From Cylicocyclus nassatus (taxonomy: Eukaryota; Nematoda; Chromadorea; Rhabditida; Strongylidae), in assembly GCA_958299035.1 (NCBI GenBank), contig CATQJL010000223.1, positions 15,719,742-15,783,741 on the forward strand: a stretch of 64,000 bases of DNA, written 5' to 3'. Every line of letters begins with the position of its first letter. Position 1 is the first letter of the stretch. The notes below the pieces were generated by a model. The model did not search any database, was not told the DNA's origin, and saw only the letters and a program-made list of their open reading frames with translations. Shown one piece after another: positions 13,301 through 25,700 of this stretch. The position numbers and the translations under genes are program-made.

Positions 13301-16300
13301 CTTTTGTCTGCATACTTGCTTCTTAGTCGTGGGATCATAGAGATTTTTTAGATTCCTGCACCTGCTCCTGGAGAAAAAGCATGGTACGAGAAACTCGATC
13401 CGCACATGACGCAGGAGCTTCTAAATGGTATATTAAACTTACTCTTCTTACAACCACCCACATCCGAAGTATTCTTTTTGCAGAGATGTCTCAAGAGTTT
13501 GCCAGCATATACAAGTCATGTAGGGAATGGTTGGCACTTACACGATTTGTAGCAAAGGGAATAGTGAAGCCGTCAACGCCGAGTCCGAATCCCGCAAGGA
13601 GTCCTGCTGAAGAAAAGGAAATTCTTCCCCCGCCTCCTCCACCTCCAACTTTCCATAAAAAAGTGGATCTTTCAGAGTACAAGGTATGTAGTTTGTTTTG
13701 TGGTCTGTCCATCTGTTGACATTATCCACACTAAGATATCTTGTCTGTAAAGTCAGTCATCCGCCTAACATCTGAAACTTAGTACATGTCAAAACCATGT
13801 GTGAAATGCATGTGGGATTTGATAATGTGGCTCATTCGGTCTTTATCCACCACTCGCGATTGTGTATTCTTTGCATAGTCGGTTTACCGTAGGGGCTTTG
13901 TGTGTTTCTAACTTTTGCCTTTTGGTTTTGTAATGTTAATTTAAGAACTTATTTTTCAGGAGCGAACGAAATCCATGGGGCCTAGCAGTGAGCGAGCTTC
14001 TGCGGAACGTTCTGCACCACGACGAAGTTTTATACCTGATACTTCGCAAGCTCGTCCAGACTTATCAATGCCAAACCTTGCATTGCCTGGTCAAGAGCCG
14101 ATTGCCCCATCGCCTTTGGGTTGGTTTTTTTTAGAATTTCGTTCACTGGTATTTTCATGTTGAACTGCTCATTGAAAGGGACGAATCTGATTTTTTTAAA
14201 ATCAAAGGTCTTGCACTGGAAGATGCGGTCTGCGTCATTCTATCAGAAGAATATTCACTTTCCGTTTTTAATCGGGTTTTTTTCAGCTACTCAGCCACAT
14301 GAAAATGGTCACAAATCACGGGATGAACACAGCCGTCGTGAGGAAGAGAGGAGAAGAGAGAAGGAGCGACGTCGGAGGGAAGAACGCGAAAGGCATGGCC
14401 ATGTTGAGCGGCCAGAAGAGAGAGAAAGACGGAAACGGGAACATGAGCGGATGTCCGGTGGTGCTCCTCACCCACCAGTGTGAGTTTTTTCTTTTCTGAG
14501 TGTTTATGATTCATGTCCTCTTTTCTTTCCAATAATTTAGTCCATTGCAGTGAGAAGAGACCAAGACATGAAATGCCACCGTCATCAGCACCGTCTTCTA
14601 TGGACTCTACGAATGTTGGAAATGGATCGAAACCGCCTAGACCAATGACTCAAGTACAACCATCTGTGCACCACTCTTCATCACATCCTCATGGTTTGAA
14701 TAGTGCAAATGGTTCACATTCCAGAAGAGAAAACGATGTTTTGAAGGTATGAAGTTACGGAGAATATCTTTGTGATTTTTGCTTTTAAGCATAAGCCTTA
14801 GTAATATATTCAGGGTAATGTCAGGTCTCTTTGATCTCGAAAGTAATGGGTACATAGGTTCGGATCTTGCATCGAAGCAGCAAATTTCACAAATTAGACG
14901 ACGTCTTAGCTCGTACATCAGAACACACACATGTGCCATCTCTTTGTTCATGCATCATAACACACATGTGCTATCAGTGGTTCACAGTCGGCTTTATCAA
15001 AACTCAGCGCGCATAGACAACACGAAGTTCATCTATTACGTACCCAGCTTTTACCTCATTTATTGTTGTTATCATCTCCAAGTCAATTGATAGCGGAGTT
15101 TCTTGCTCTGCTTGCATGTAGAGTTGAGTTTTGGTGAAGCCGAAACTCAACGCTTGCCATATGTCAAATATACCTCGTGATAGTCTTGCATTTCGCAAGA
15201 GGAAACTCGTTCTTATCAACGGGAGTCATTAAAATGAAGTTTTACTTTTGTGAATAAACGTCACCTACCCGTCTTGTTGTTTCGGTATGGCGCTCTGCCT
15301 TCGGTTGTCGGCACAAACTGTCTTCATCTGTGTTTTGTGAGCCGTATTTTTATCGCTGCATTCTTCCTGGTATGTAAGGTACAGTATCAGTGAACGACTC
15401 TCTGAGGTCGAGATTGCTGATAAGTTTCTTTGGAGTAGATGGCTTTAATCTTGTCGAGGTTGTCTTCAAGGTCGTTCTCTTTTGTTTTCGCATCCAGCCT
15501 CTTTAGTGGGTTCTGCTTTTGGAGTTCATACACGTAGGTCTTCTTTGAGGCGTCTTTATGCATCTGCACTTGGATCCGATCAATCCTGTCTCTTCATCAA
15601 GTTTGCTATGGAGCCTCTTTAGTGGATTTGGATATGGATAGTGTGCAGAAGTGAAGAAGATAATTTATCCCGGACTAATTCGTTCTCTTTTGTCGGCTTT
15701 GATATACTATCTTCTTCACTTCTTTGCACTTGTCGTAGCAGTGCATTCTCTTCCACCGCATATATTTGATCTCTTGTAAGGATTATTCTTGGAATTCTGT
15801 GTCGTCGTAGGTGTGTAATGTTTGGAAGTCGCAGTACCACTGTTACCGTGACTTTGCGCCTTTGTTTTTCATTGTCCAACATTCGAAACAAAATACTGGT
15901 CAAGAGAAAACGCTGAAGCGCGGACTTGGATTTTGATGGCGTTCATCAGCTGCACAGTGCTGGGGAAGGCATGCCTTTGTCAAAGTTCAAGTATCGGTTT
16001 TTTGTGTTTGGTCTGTAAGCTTTAGAGTTTTTGGAGGCGGTGGAGGATTTTTTCAATGGACATATAATTGTGGTCTCGGCGCGATATCCTGCGCACTGTT
16101 ACACTTTGGAGTACTTTGAAAATGCGAGATTGGTGTCATTGACGTTATGGGTCGCACCGAATCGAATACCGAACGCAGTCGAATTCTGCTCGGTTGGATC
16201 CGATTTTGGACTAGTATGAGTTTATTCTAAGGGAAGAGGGAAAGGTCTGTGTCGTTTCAAAACCAACAAACAGAGTTGGACCAAAAGAGCGCCGGTTATG

Positions 16301-16944
16301 GCCGTGAGCTTGGGCAGGTGCCAGTCTTATCCGGTTCATTCGGCTCAATTCATTCGCTACCGGTCCGTCCAGTTAACCAGAATAGTTGAGACGGATGTCT
16401 GGCACCGACCTTAGCTTTGGCAGAGTTAACTTAACCTCTCGAACCGGTGCTCTTGGCATCTAAGCTCGTGTTGCAAGTAGATGTCATAGTCGGTAGTTTA
16501 GGTTCCGTCGGAGTCGTCGTATTCGAAAAACAAAAGAGAGGGGTTTCCGAAAAAAAAAACTTGGCGTCGTGTCGTAATTGCCCAGAATCCAGGTCCATTC
16601 GGATTGAACCCGATTCGCTCGGGATGGCACCCGGATTATGGGGGAATGTGGCTCCACCCTGAGGTTCATAAAGAGACTATTTTGTTGCTTCTATACTTTG
16701 GCCTTTTACCAGTTTTTAAAAGCTTGTGGAAATGTCACAAGACTTGCAGTTCCGATACTCGTCGTTGAGAGTAGTATAATGGACTTTCTAATCAAATTAT
16801 TGTTTTCAGAATTCGGCGCAGTATGTTCGTGCAATGGAACCTCCAAGGGCACTGTCACCACCGCCGTTGCCGCCATCTGTGTTACCGCCTCCCCCTCCAC
16901 CACCTGCTGCAATTTCCGAACTGGAGGAAGGTGAGGTGGAATGA
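10398..16944 (+). CDS. cit-1: cyclin T (P-TEFb regulatory subunit), complete 14-exon gene
   Basis: Exons: 10398-10475, 10590-10726, 11211-11292, 11349-11474, 11591-11651, 11772-11837, 11901-11946, 12362-12452, 13352-13427, 13484-13683, 13960-14119, 14287-14479, 14551-14746, 16810-16944. Phases agree throughout and give 548 aa. Cyclin T partners CDK9 to phosphorylate the RNA polymerase II tail and release paused polymerase in the nucleus. The N-terminus has KWYFTKEE, then KELTYRQQATRFIQ of cyclin box 1, HMHRFF, and FLAGKSEECPRKLE. Box 2 has ILQTIAFDLKVEMPHPFVL, TECAYFFATDV, TNWAIRYNASAIA, and the YEIP-to-W step seen in cyclin T. The tail is disordered: PPPPPPP runs at the ends of exons 10 and 14, an Arg/Glu coiled-coil-like stretch (REEERRREKERRRREERER) in exon 12, and a C-terminus ELEEGEVE like worm CIT proteins. 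Intron 13 is 2 kb; an extra exon there cannot be excluded. A 5'-truncated copy lies at 47940-54941. Confidence 0.94.
12390..12710. other. GC-rich block at the start of cyclin T intron 8
   Basis: After exon 8 ends at 12452 the sequence stays GC- and CpG-rich for about 250 bp (cgtgcgcgggaggg, ggcgcggcccgctcacg) before returning to AT-rich intron. ORFs span it on both strands (12412-12699 plus, 12327-12662 minus), but cyclin T requires splicing from 12452 to 13352 and neither ORF resembles a known protein. The block is identical in the paralogous copy (50362-50682) although the surrounding introns differ. It may be a structured RNA, an alternative exon, or just inside a gene-conversion tract. 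Confidence 0.35.
14747..16809. other. large cyclin T intron 13 with minus-strand ORF pieces
   Basis: A 2.06-kb intron in a gene whose other introns are mostly 60-900 bp. On the minus strand, ORFs at 15619-15903 (94 codons, Arg/Leu-rich, helical-looking) and 15387-15569 (60 codons, Lys/Glu-rich, with NPLKRLDAKTKEND) sit close together. The phrase cctctttagtgg recurs in both. This could be a nested gene or an old mobile-element remnant. I recognise no domain and could not join the pieces with convincing splice sites. Confidence 0.3.
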
Positions 16945-17609
16945 TCTCAGTCAGCAGTTATCATTCTGACCAGCAGATGAACTATATCTGCGGGCTAAAA
17001 CCCATCTGTTTGTATGTACAGTTAGAGTCGAAGAGCGTGATATTAGTAGCTTAGTGAGAAGTGGTTGGTTAAATAATTTATTGTCGTTTTCGTATACTTC
17101 ACGGGTACTGCATTGCTTAGGTAGTCTTGTCATCGTACTCGACCCTTTAAAGGTTTGTTGTTACATGAATATGATGCTATGTAGTTCGGGTCTATATTCG
17201 TTCTTTTGTTCAATTGGATTGTTCCTTTGTCGTCCCTATACGCGTATTTTCTCTATTGCTCTTTTTTTGTTCATTGCGTAGTATATGTAAGAAAAAAATC
17301 TCAAAATGTTGAAAAATATTGGAGATCTTTGTGTATTGGGTAATCCAGATACGATGTTCATGTTTGTACTATCAGCAGAATTTATATCGCTGTTCCTGTT
17401 TTTCTCATATTATTTATTATACAAAAAAATTACTCAATGTGGTCCGTTCTTTCGTTGAACAATGCCGATCTTCTCACGTAAGGCAAGTGTAAGTAAAGTG
17501 TCGATGAATTGTTATATTGAGTTGTTGTTGATGTGAGCTTGGTAAGAAAAGAATTTTTACGTAATAATGAATGTCCTTTGGAGTTCTGTGTTCTCTTGGG
17601 TACAGCATT

Positions 17610-18299
17610 TTACAATAACTTCATTAGGAATACAAAAAGGACAGTCGAAAATAATGCCGTAGTTCTTTCCGAATGGTTCAGGAACATCATTCTTCTTTGA
17701 GAGTAGACAGAAATCTGAGAGGCTTCACGAGCAAAAATAGCTGGATGGTTGCATGATCCACCGCGGCAGCAGCAAAAATAACAGGGTCCGGACGGGGTAT
17801 TTGCCTGAAATACTCGCCTTGAAATGAGCTCTATAGTAGAGCATGTGTCATGTACGGTAGTAGATTTGATGGTCAGTGTGGTGCCTCTTTGGTCAAAACA
17901 ACATTCGGGCGGAAACAACTGCTATGCTTGTGCGTGACGGACATTTGCTTGCGACTTGCCGTAATAAATGGCCATAGAGCAGAAATTGTCACTGTTCACG
18001 CGCAAATGCTGCCGGCGACGCAAAAACGGAATCAATCCTCAATCATAGATCTCATAGGGTCTTACCATGCTACAGCCTTGTTGATTGATGGATCCCGCTC
18101 CATCTCCACATGTTGCGCTACCAAAAGGGAGCGTAAACTCGTTGGCGCAGCCGAAATTAGCGATATCAGTGTGTGGATAGTAGCTGGAAAATTCCTCTCT
18201 TAGCAATGACCCATATGAATTATTTTGTGTTACCTCACTGCACACCAATCTCTGTTCGCCGTGTCCGCACAACGACGATTCACTATGTTTCCACCATAT
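17610..18299 (-). CDS. small Cys-rich secreted/GPI-like (Ly6-like) protein, 5' end not found
   Basis: Four exons on the minus strand keep one frame: 18234-18299, 18066-18183, 17943-18008, 17610-17804, with a stop at 17610-17612. The product has spaced cysteines (RRCADTANRDWCA, NFGCANEF, ATCGDG, QQGCSM, NFCSM) and ends in CYFCCCRGGSCNHPAI followed by a hydrophobic tail (ALFSTVLFVFLMKLL). A C-terminal CC...CN followed by a greasy tail is typical of Ly6/three-finger GPI-anchored proteins, including nematode ODR-2/HOT-type proteins, so a cell-surface role is plausible, but the family call is inference. The donor of the third exon (gtccgt) is weak. No initiator ATG with signal peptide was found upstream; it may lie above 18300. 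In copy 2 the second and last exons differ mainly at synonymous sites, which supports coding. Confidence 0.6.
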
Positions 18300-18419
18300 C
18301 TAGATGAAAGACTTGCTGAGCCTATAAAAAGTCGCATTAGTTATTTTTAGGAAACAACATTGCAAATATGGCAGAAAGTTTGTCAGCATAACTGTATTGA
18401 TGTATCAAGCAAATGAAGT

Positions 18420-18665
18420 ATAGGGCATTCGAAAAGTCGTGACGATGGCGCGACCTCGCGCGACACGCACGCGCCTTCTGGAAACCGCAGATTTCTGGTT
18501 TTAATTCCCTTCAATGATTTTTCTGCTTACCTACGATAATATTTATAAACTGGAAATGATTGAGCTGAGCGTTGAGTGGTGATACTTTTTGTATGAGTGT
18601 TTTATGCTCCTGTGTGCGCAAAGACAGCAGTAAAATCCGTCGTCACGATTTTATAAATGATCTAT
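18420..18665. mobile_element. probable MITE with short inverted termini
   Basis: The termini aaagtcgtgacga (18439) and tcgtcacgatttt (18638) are inverted copies enclosing about 200 bp with no ORF. The same unit is at about 56390-56640 in copy 2, so it predates the duplication. The superfamily is not clear from the ends. Confidence 0.45.
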
Positions 18666-18669
18666 ACAT

Positions 18670-20295
18670 GATTTATTACTTATTGATACGTCTTCAGTAG
18701 CCGCAGATTATTGAAGCTCGCTTTTTCATAAAAATGATTTTACTGAATACAAGAAGAAACCATTACGATTAGCAAACTAATTCTGGTAGCACATCATGCT
18801 TCATATATTATTGTAGCACCAAGGAGGAATCATACAGCTAGACATTTTGTTCGAAAATCTCTGCTTTGAACAATCAAAATTCATGGGATGTGCTGCTATA
18901 GCTCGAGTTTACTTTAGCGTCAGGATAAAGCGTCACAAGATTTTTTAGGAGGATCTATTACGAAGTAATATTAAAGTTGCCATTTTCCCGGTCTGTGGCG
19001 AGAACTGTTTTTTCGCATCTTTCTTAACGCGTGGGGGATGGGGAGGGGGGTAGAAATACGGCGTTTTTGCATTACTAAATGTCCCCAGGGTCCACTTTTG
19101 ATACATCGAACCTGAATTCTGCTATCGCATTGCGCTTGAAAACTTTCATAGGGAACAGGAAGGCTACAGAATGTTAATGTTTATCCAAGTTTTGTGACCA
19201 CTTCCAGGTTTATTGGAAGTTTCTCTAAAGTCAAAATTATAGAGAAAACAAAAACGAAAGGGATAAATTATTTTTTTGGCATTTCTAACGAAAATCCAAA
19301 GTCTGATGGATGTCAGCCAATTTTCACACTTTCAGAAAGCGTACAAAACTTGAATTGGTGGTGCTGAAAGAATTACATTGCAACGATCTGGTGAGATGAC
19401 TTGAATAAATAACTGTAGCTATGCTTTAAACCTTCCGCTTTTGTCTTTGAGAACTGTTTATACTAGAAGGCCAGCAAGATCTCATAAAGAGTTGATGATA
19501 ATCTTCATTGCTATAATAAAATTGATTTCGAGTTCATGTGTAAAATCAGAAGGAGGTTTAGAATATTCAGGAATGTTGCGATGAAACTCTCATTTCAGTT
19601 TATTACATCAATATTATAGTTAGTATCCGAAACTAAAATGGAGCGCTGCTGAGACCTATGTGAAGAATAGATTGGGATAAAAGGCATAGGAACTAACTTC
19701 TCACTTAATTGGCCTCTTTTCTGTACATCTTCATCAACTTAGCTGATTTCACAAATGTGACATTTGTGAAGCATTTGTGCATTGTCTTTCTTTTCTGAAA
19801 AACTACTAAGGGTAATTGCCTTCATTGCCTTTTTACGAATCTTGAGGTTTGAAAATGGCCATTCAAGGTACTTTGTCGCATGTCTTCCTGATGACATGTT
19901 TTCTAGAATGATTAGTTGGTTATTAACGATGAGAGCACATGATATAGAACTTTCCTTCCGTCAAATAGCTCACACGTAATGATTGAGGGGGTGACTTGAG
20001 TTTTTGAAATTTTGACATTTCCATCTGAACCAGCTCGTGGGTGCAGGAACAATAATTCTATTGTGCATGATCAACAGATTAACCGTAGACGAAGACTTGT
20101 CTTGGTTTTTTTCTTTAGAATAATCTCCCCATGAAGATCTGCCAAAAGTCATGAGTGGAGACTCATGCTGAGTGTAAAGTAATGTAAAGCGCCCGGAGCA
20201 TCAAAGTGAGGAAAATATAGATCAGGTTTGCATGCACCATTCAACGATTTACAGTCTGGGACAACTCACAATCAGTTTTATGGCAGAGCAAAACC
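18670..20295. other. duplicated non-coding DNA upstream of the tRNA
   Basis: Aligns with copy 2 at lower identity than the cyclin T core, with many small indels. It contains the empty target sites of two copy-2 insertions: a Helitron (site near 19455) and a TA-flanked foldback (site near 20079). No supported gene. Confidence 0.6.
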
Positions 20296-20366
20296 TGCAT
20301 CGGCCGGGAATCGAACCCGGGCCGCCCGCGTGGCAGGCGAGCATTCTACCACTGAACCACCGATGC
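20296..20366 (-). tRNA. tRNA-Gly (GCC)
   Basis: On the minus strand the 71-nt sequence starts GCATCGGTGGTTCAGTGGTA and ends TCGATTCCCGGCCGATGC plus an A discriminator. Acceptor arms GCATCGG/CCGATGC pair perfectly. The A box (TGGTTCAGTGGTAG) and B box (GGTTCGATTCC) internal promoters are intact and the anticodon loop carries GCC. A TTTT pol III terminator follows at once on the minus strand. An identical gene is at 63674-63744. Confidence 0.97.
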
Positions 20367-20756
20367 GTAGGTGTTAGGGCCATGGCCGTTCTTATCAAAT
20401 GAGTAGCAGCATGCAATATCCAGATTCTTTTCGCAGAACCTCTCACCTAGTGCTGATATAGACTTTTGCCATGTAGTGCACGTTACTAGTAGAAAGGGCC
20501 ATTTATGGGGAGCTCAAAAATCTAGAGAAGTTATCGCTACTGGGACTAGACAGTCTCGGATCCCCTCCCCTTCCAAGAATGAGTCAAGAAATCTTTTGGA
20601 ATTACTTACATGAGCTTTAAAATGTGCAGGACTTGTCTATACTTGTATAATCAAAAACATTCTTTGAATCTCTTCAAAAGTTTGAACTAGCCTTGTAAAG
20701 GTTTTTTCATTCGCGTTGTTGCTGCCACGCCCCCTTTTACTAATCTTGTTGCGTAG

Positions 20757-21005
20757 GAGTTAATAGATCATGGACCATGGAACATTATGCATCATGATGC
20801 ACGTAATGATTTCCAAAAACATGGAAATGTGGGAGTGCCAAAGAATGGAAACAGAGAGGAGCAGAAATTGTGGAAAAACATCATCATTGATCCAGAACAG
20901 AAGTTCCATAAGCAGAAAAGAGAAAGACAGAAAAGAATTGCTTCAATTCGCATCTCTTTAGGGAATGTTGGGAGAAAAACGCCCCCGAAAACGAAAAGAA
21001 AATAG
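20757..21005 (+). CDS. probable last exon of an unrecognised gene (Lys-rich C-terminus)
   Basis: An open stretch of 82 codons plus stop follows a plausible acceptor (ttgttgcgtag). It starts ELIDHGPWNIMHHDARNDF, continues through a helical charged segment (EQKFHKQKRERQKRIASIR) and ends in a basic tail PPKTKRK. The composition looks coding, and basic tails like this occur in nuclear, nucleolar or mitoribosomal proteins, but I do not recognise the family and found no upstream exon. It could be an old retrocopy fragment. Confidence 0.4.
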   Translation, partial: ELIDHGPWNIMHHDARNDFQKHGNVGVPKNGNREEQKLWKNIIIDPEQKFHKQKRERQKRIASIRISLGNVGRKTPPKTKRK

Positions 21006-22713
21006 AGGAAAGCGTGAGATACATATTGCCTGTAGATTGCCAGATTTCAGACGTGATCCTCGGAGAATTTTGTTAGAATGCGAACGATGCCAGATTAAGT
21101 ATCTCGTAATAAAGAACATTCATGTTGGGTGATCAGTAAAATACTTATGTGCTTCGATCCACAGAAAATGTTCTCTTTAGATGGCGATAACGTTTCGAAG
21201 GCTCTGGTGTTCACGAAAAATCCAGAGGTACGTTCAGCAAAATCCCATCTATCCTTGAATATTACTGCGACAGATGAAATGGCGTCTTTAGACTGTAGCT
21301 AAGTCACTGAGGCTGAATTTGTTGTTTCCGTCAATAATCTTGTGCTACTACTGACACAAAAAATGGAAACAACTGAAGAACGGCAGAACGGCTTAGTTGA
21401 TATTGGTAAAAGCGGGCCAAACCTTTGTTTTTCCAGTCTACAAAAAAAAAATGTCTTCACCTGAGTAGCACGTTCCTTGTTGTGGAGGGCATGCTTTTAC
21501 CACAAAATGGATAATGGTAGCCAGTAGCAGAGGCCGACTATCCATTTTCATAAACACCTGCAAAAGAGCCAATCATTTCTTTCCGCAAGAAAATAAAAGT
21601 AGGTGTTTGAAAAAATCAAAGGAAAGTGAAATACGCAAACATAGGCATAAAAATCGCTTTCAGCCTACGTTGGCTATTCGTGAAGGTGTGTCCGAGATGT
21701 GAAATTTGTTTGCATTTGCCTTTGTTGTTGAACGAGTGGCCAGAAGCTTCAGGGAAAGGCTTGATGCATCATTTGCAAGATGACCGCAACTTTTCATGAG
21801 ATTCTTAAAAATTTACATATTATAAAAAGCAAAGATCAAAACCACGACTTTGCTGAAAAATTAAGGAACGATGCAATGTTCAAAATTATAGATTCAAAAG
21901 ATGGGAATTTTATTCACGGACAGTTTTGCTCTCAGCTCTCACGTAGTCAAACCTAGTAAAAACTCTAAAGATAATAGGTATACTTGCTGTCTCTTTGGGC
22001 TAGAAAATGAAAAAAAAAACGACTGAAAATGGTGAAGCGGGGTTATGTCGCAAGGCGCAGACAGTAACAAAACACACTTAGAATAAGTTGGACCTCTACA
22101 TACATTGTTTCTGAGCAGGTATAGCATAAATCCGTTCAAATACTAAGATCTAAAGTACCTTTGAAATGACCCTAACAAAGTCTTCAGTATCGTCCGCTGC
22201 GCTCAGTAAAAGCAGTTAGATTTGGCACGTGATAGTTGCTAACCTGCTTACTTTTGCCAATTTCAAAAGGCTCTGAACCAGTTTGATAGAATTTTCTTTA
22301 ACGACAACCAGGAAATTCCGTGTCTTACGACCCTCTACCAACATCTTTTAGCGCTTTGTTTCGCTTTCGGATATTCAATTATACACTACAGTTATCTGCT
22401 AGCATCACCGTAGATTCGTTGCGCATTCGTTGGCTCCTGGATATTATTTTAGCGAAAAAAAATCATGAGATTAGAAGATATTTTCTTTCACTTCTATGTT
22501 TTTCTAAGCTTACAACCTTTCTAGTAAGTTCTTGAACGGAAATCTGGAATCAGCTGGAGCACTTTCTGAGGTTTTTGTGATGTACGGGGACCGCAAGCTA
22601 TTTTCTAGCTTTATCTCTGCTCCTTCCTCATACGTACGCTTTTCGGTCTGCTCTTTCCAAACACTCACGCATCATTAGTTTATATCCACGCAAATGATAA
22701 TCATAACACCACA
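21006..22713. other. no supported gene
   Basis: AT-rich sequence between the Lys-rich exon and the secreted-protein gene that starts at 22714. Short ORFs only. It presumably includes the promoter of that gene, but no motif stands out. Confidence 0.5.
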
Positions 22714-25700
22714 ATGCTGCTATCATGCTTACGAGGCCTTGCTGTTCTATGGCTTACGCACCGTTTCGTACTATCACTGAATCCATGCATGATCGACCGC
22801 GATGCTTGCGTGCCCATCGAAGATTTCGAGGTATGCGCTTCTTATTTCTGGTAAAATTATACAGAAAAGAGGTCCCATACACCTAATTATTTCTCCTTGA
22901 TTTAGGTCAACTGCACTTGTATCCTCACAGCAAAGGAGCCTATCAATGCTACTGATGATGTATACATGTTCTTTATGGGACACCAATTTCCACTATATCT
23001 GTTCAGGCAGGTAACTAACACAAAGGGATTGAAAAACAAACAGATGCAGCTATCTATCAGATTGTTTCAAAAGTAAGCGGTCTTTCTAGATGATTCAAAG
23101 TTTCATTTTCATAGCAGATTTAGGGTACCATTCGACAGAGCAAAGCAAGCTCTACAAAATGACCACCAAAGATCCGTCTTAGGCGTGATCATGTAAAATT
23201 TGGATCCAAAAAATCAAAAATTCTCAATTACCCTAAAAATCGGATCTCCTTCCAGAGAATTCTACTGACTTCCTACTTGGTCATTGTACAGAAGACACAT
23301 TGTAGTACCCAAAAATAGGACTTGGTGTGTTTTTTCCGGGGCTCAAAATTGGAAAATTAAAATGGCTTGAAATTGCAAAAATGTCATTTTTTCGGTTTTT
23401 TCTAAATGTTAAACTTGGTACTCCTCGATTACCAGGGCGCATACAAATTACGGTAGGAAATTTTAGCATATGGCACCATTGGAGATAGGCTTATAAGTAA
23501 AATTTGGAGAATGTGTAGTAGGGTTTTCACGCTGATTTTATCACAAACTTTTTACAAAATTTTTAAGCATAGCAGTGGAATCACATTCTCGAAAACCTTG
23601 GAAAAGCAGTATTTACCGTTTTCTGGAATAACTTCGAAGCATGATGTGATGTGCAAACTTCATGTTTGATTTCGGCAACTTTGTTTAGTTTAGGCTTTTG
23701 AATTGCCTTCTTTTATGAGGCAAAATGCATTGCTTAATGGCTTAGGAGCTTTTCCATCTTTTTGGCCATAATCCTACAACAAAGAAGAAAGAGCGGATAT
23801 CCGTTCCATATTGTAAATCTAAGTAGAAGGTAAAGAATGCGCAAAAAACATTGATGCAAAAGAGTTTTAACGATCAAAATGTATGATTTGGGACACCCTG
23901 TATATACTTGGCTCTTTAACATGAAACGCGATGGCGAAGTTTTTATTCCTTTTTGGGAAAAAACTTTCGTGTTTTCAAAGGTCCGTATATCTCAACTTTG
24001 TGAAACATTTTCTATGCTTGTCGAACACCGACTTTATTACTGCCAATTGTGCGGCAATTTTTGGGTTATATCATGCAACAGTGACCAAAATTCAGTTTTC
24101 CTCTCCGCTTGCGAGGATAAATTTCTAAAATAATCAGTACAAAACTCCTTCCAAATTATCGGTATTCCTTGCTGTTTCCTTTACAATTTTTTCTGTCAAG
24201 GATATTTACAGAGTACTTATGTTATTTGTATTACAGTAGCTACACCTTATGGTAGACGTGTTACCATAGATTCAACCTTTGATTCAAGTGGCTTGGCGGC
24301 TGGAAGGCGGGGCTTTGTGAACTAATTGAGGCCACTCGCGCCCTCGACGCAGTCTGCGTCTTTCTCGCGCAAGTGCTCTCTGATCATCTCCTGGCTCTAA
24401 TTAGGTAACGAAGCCCCGCCTTCCAGCCGCCAAGCCAGTTGAATCAAAGGGTAATTCAGTTTGAAGCTTATTTAGATAAAAATGCCACAAATTTTTCGCA
24501 AAAAGCTGGACGTGCGAATACCATCGGAACAAGATTTCCAAGCTTCCTTTGACTTGCCCGACACAATCTACAAGTGCGATTAATTGCATAAAGTGATTTT
24601 CCGAGTATCCATAATTTTATTAGGAATCTCCGCTTTGAAGAAAACATGGCTCTATTTATGGCTAATTCTTCAGCAAGTGCAGCCATCCTTCATCATTTGA
24701 TCAATGAAAGTGTAGGTGATTCTAATTTTGTCAGTCAGTTAGATTGTGACCATAATATAGTACATTCGAACTCCGGATCTGCGTGAGAACTCGGACAAAT
24801 GGTGCGCTGAAGGCGAATGTGCGGCATTTGTACATCGAGAAGCGCCATTTAACAAATCGTCAGGTGAGCGCACAATAATCTACGTGTCTGTCTAAAAAGG
24901 AAATTTTCTCCTTTTTTAAGGCATATATGCTCACATGGCCGATTTACTTCATATAATCGAAATGAGAGGACGGTCTATATTTGCTGTTTCGTCGGTTTTC
25001 GCAGAATTCGATCTTCCTAAGGTAATAATGGTGAAAAAGACAAAACGCTCTAGAAAATTTTTGTGATTAATTGTTCAATATATTCTTCCAAAATAACTCT
25101 GATTTAAGGTACACAGCCTTCTATGTGGTTACAAATGTGCTAAATTTTACTGGAACGAGGGTGTACTCTGTCGACAAAAGTGTGCGCAAAAGTAGGTATC
25201 ATTAGTTTATCTCTGCTACCTTAAAAAGTTCAGGTAGCCTGCGTTTTCAGAAATGTGGTGAATTGAGACTATATGAATGAATGAATGTATAAATCGAATG
25301 TTGTTTGGTGGTCAAAATTTTTTGAATTCTTGATCAACCTGCATTATGAATTTGCATAAGCGCTGTAATCTGCGATTCTTCAGCTAAGAAAAAATAATAA
25401 TCTGGGGTTCTAATCATAAATGTTTCTCTCAGTTAGACATTTGGTAGAAGAACAAATGTCCATAGTGTTTTTTTTCTACATACAGAAGTTAGATTGGATG
25501 ATCAAATCTGCAGATTTGCTTCAGCGTTGCTAGGTTCGACATCCATTGTAAACATAACCCAAATTTTTTTTGCTCAAAGATGCCCTATCAGATGCATTTC
25601 CGATAGATTGTAGTGCAAAGGTAACGTAACTCTCCAAAAATCACATTTCCAAATCATTTCAACATTAGTAGTGCAGAAAAGATTCCTAAAAAAGTTTCAA

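Larger units (their letters stand above)
11160..20613. repeat. segmental duplication, copy 1 (visible part)
   Basis: From about 11160 onward this sequence aligns in direct orientation with about 47880-64000. It covers cyclin T exons 3-14, the Cys-rich gene, a MITE, the tRNA-Gly and flanking DNA. Position 20613 corresponds to 64000, so homology probably continues beyond what can be compared. Copy 2 is longer only because of four insertions: the 1.26-kb foldback at 48162, the Helitron at 57359, and the 4.8-kb foldback at 58620 with its own nested elements. Confidence 0.93.
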
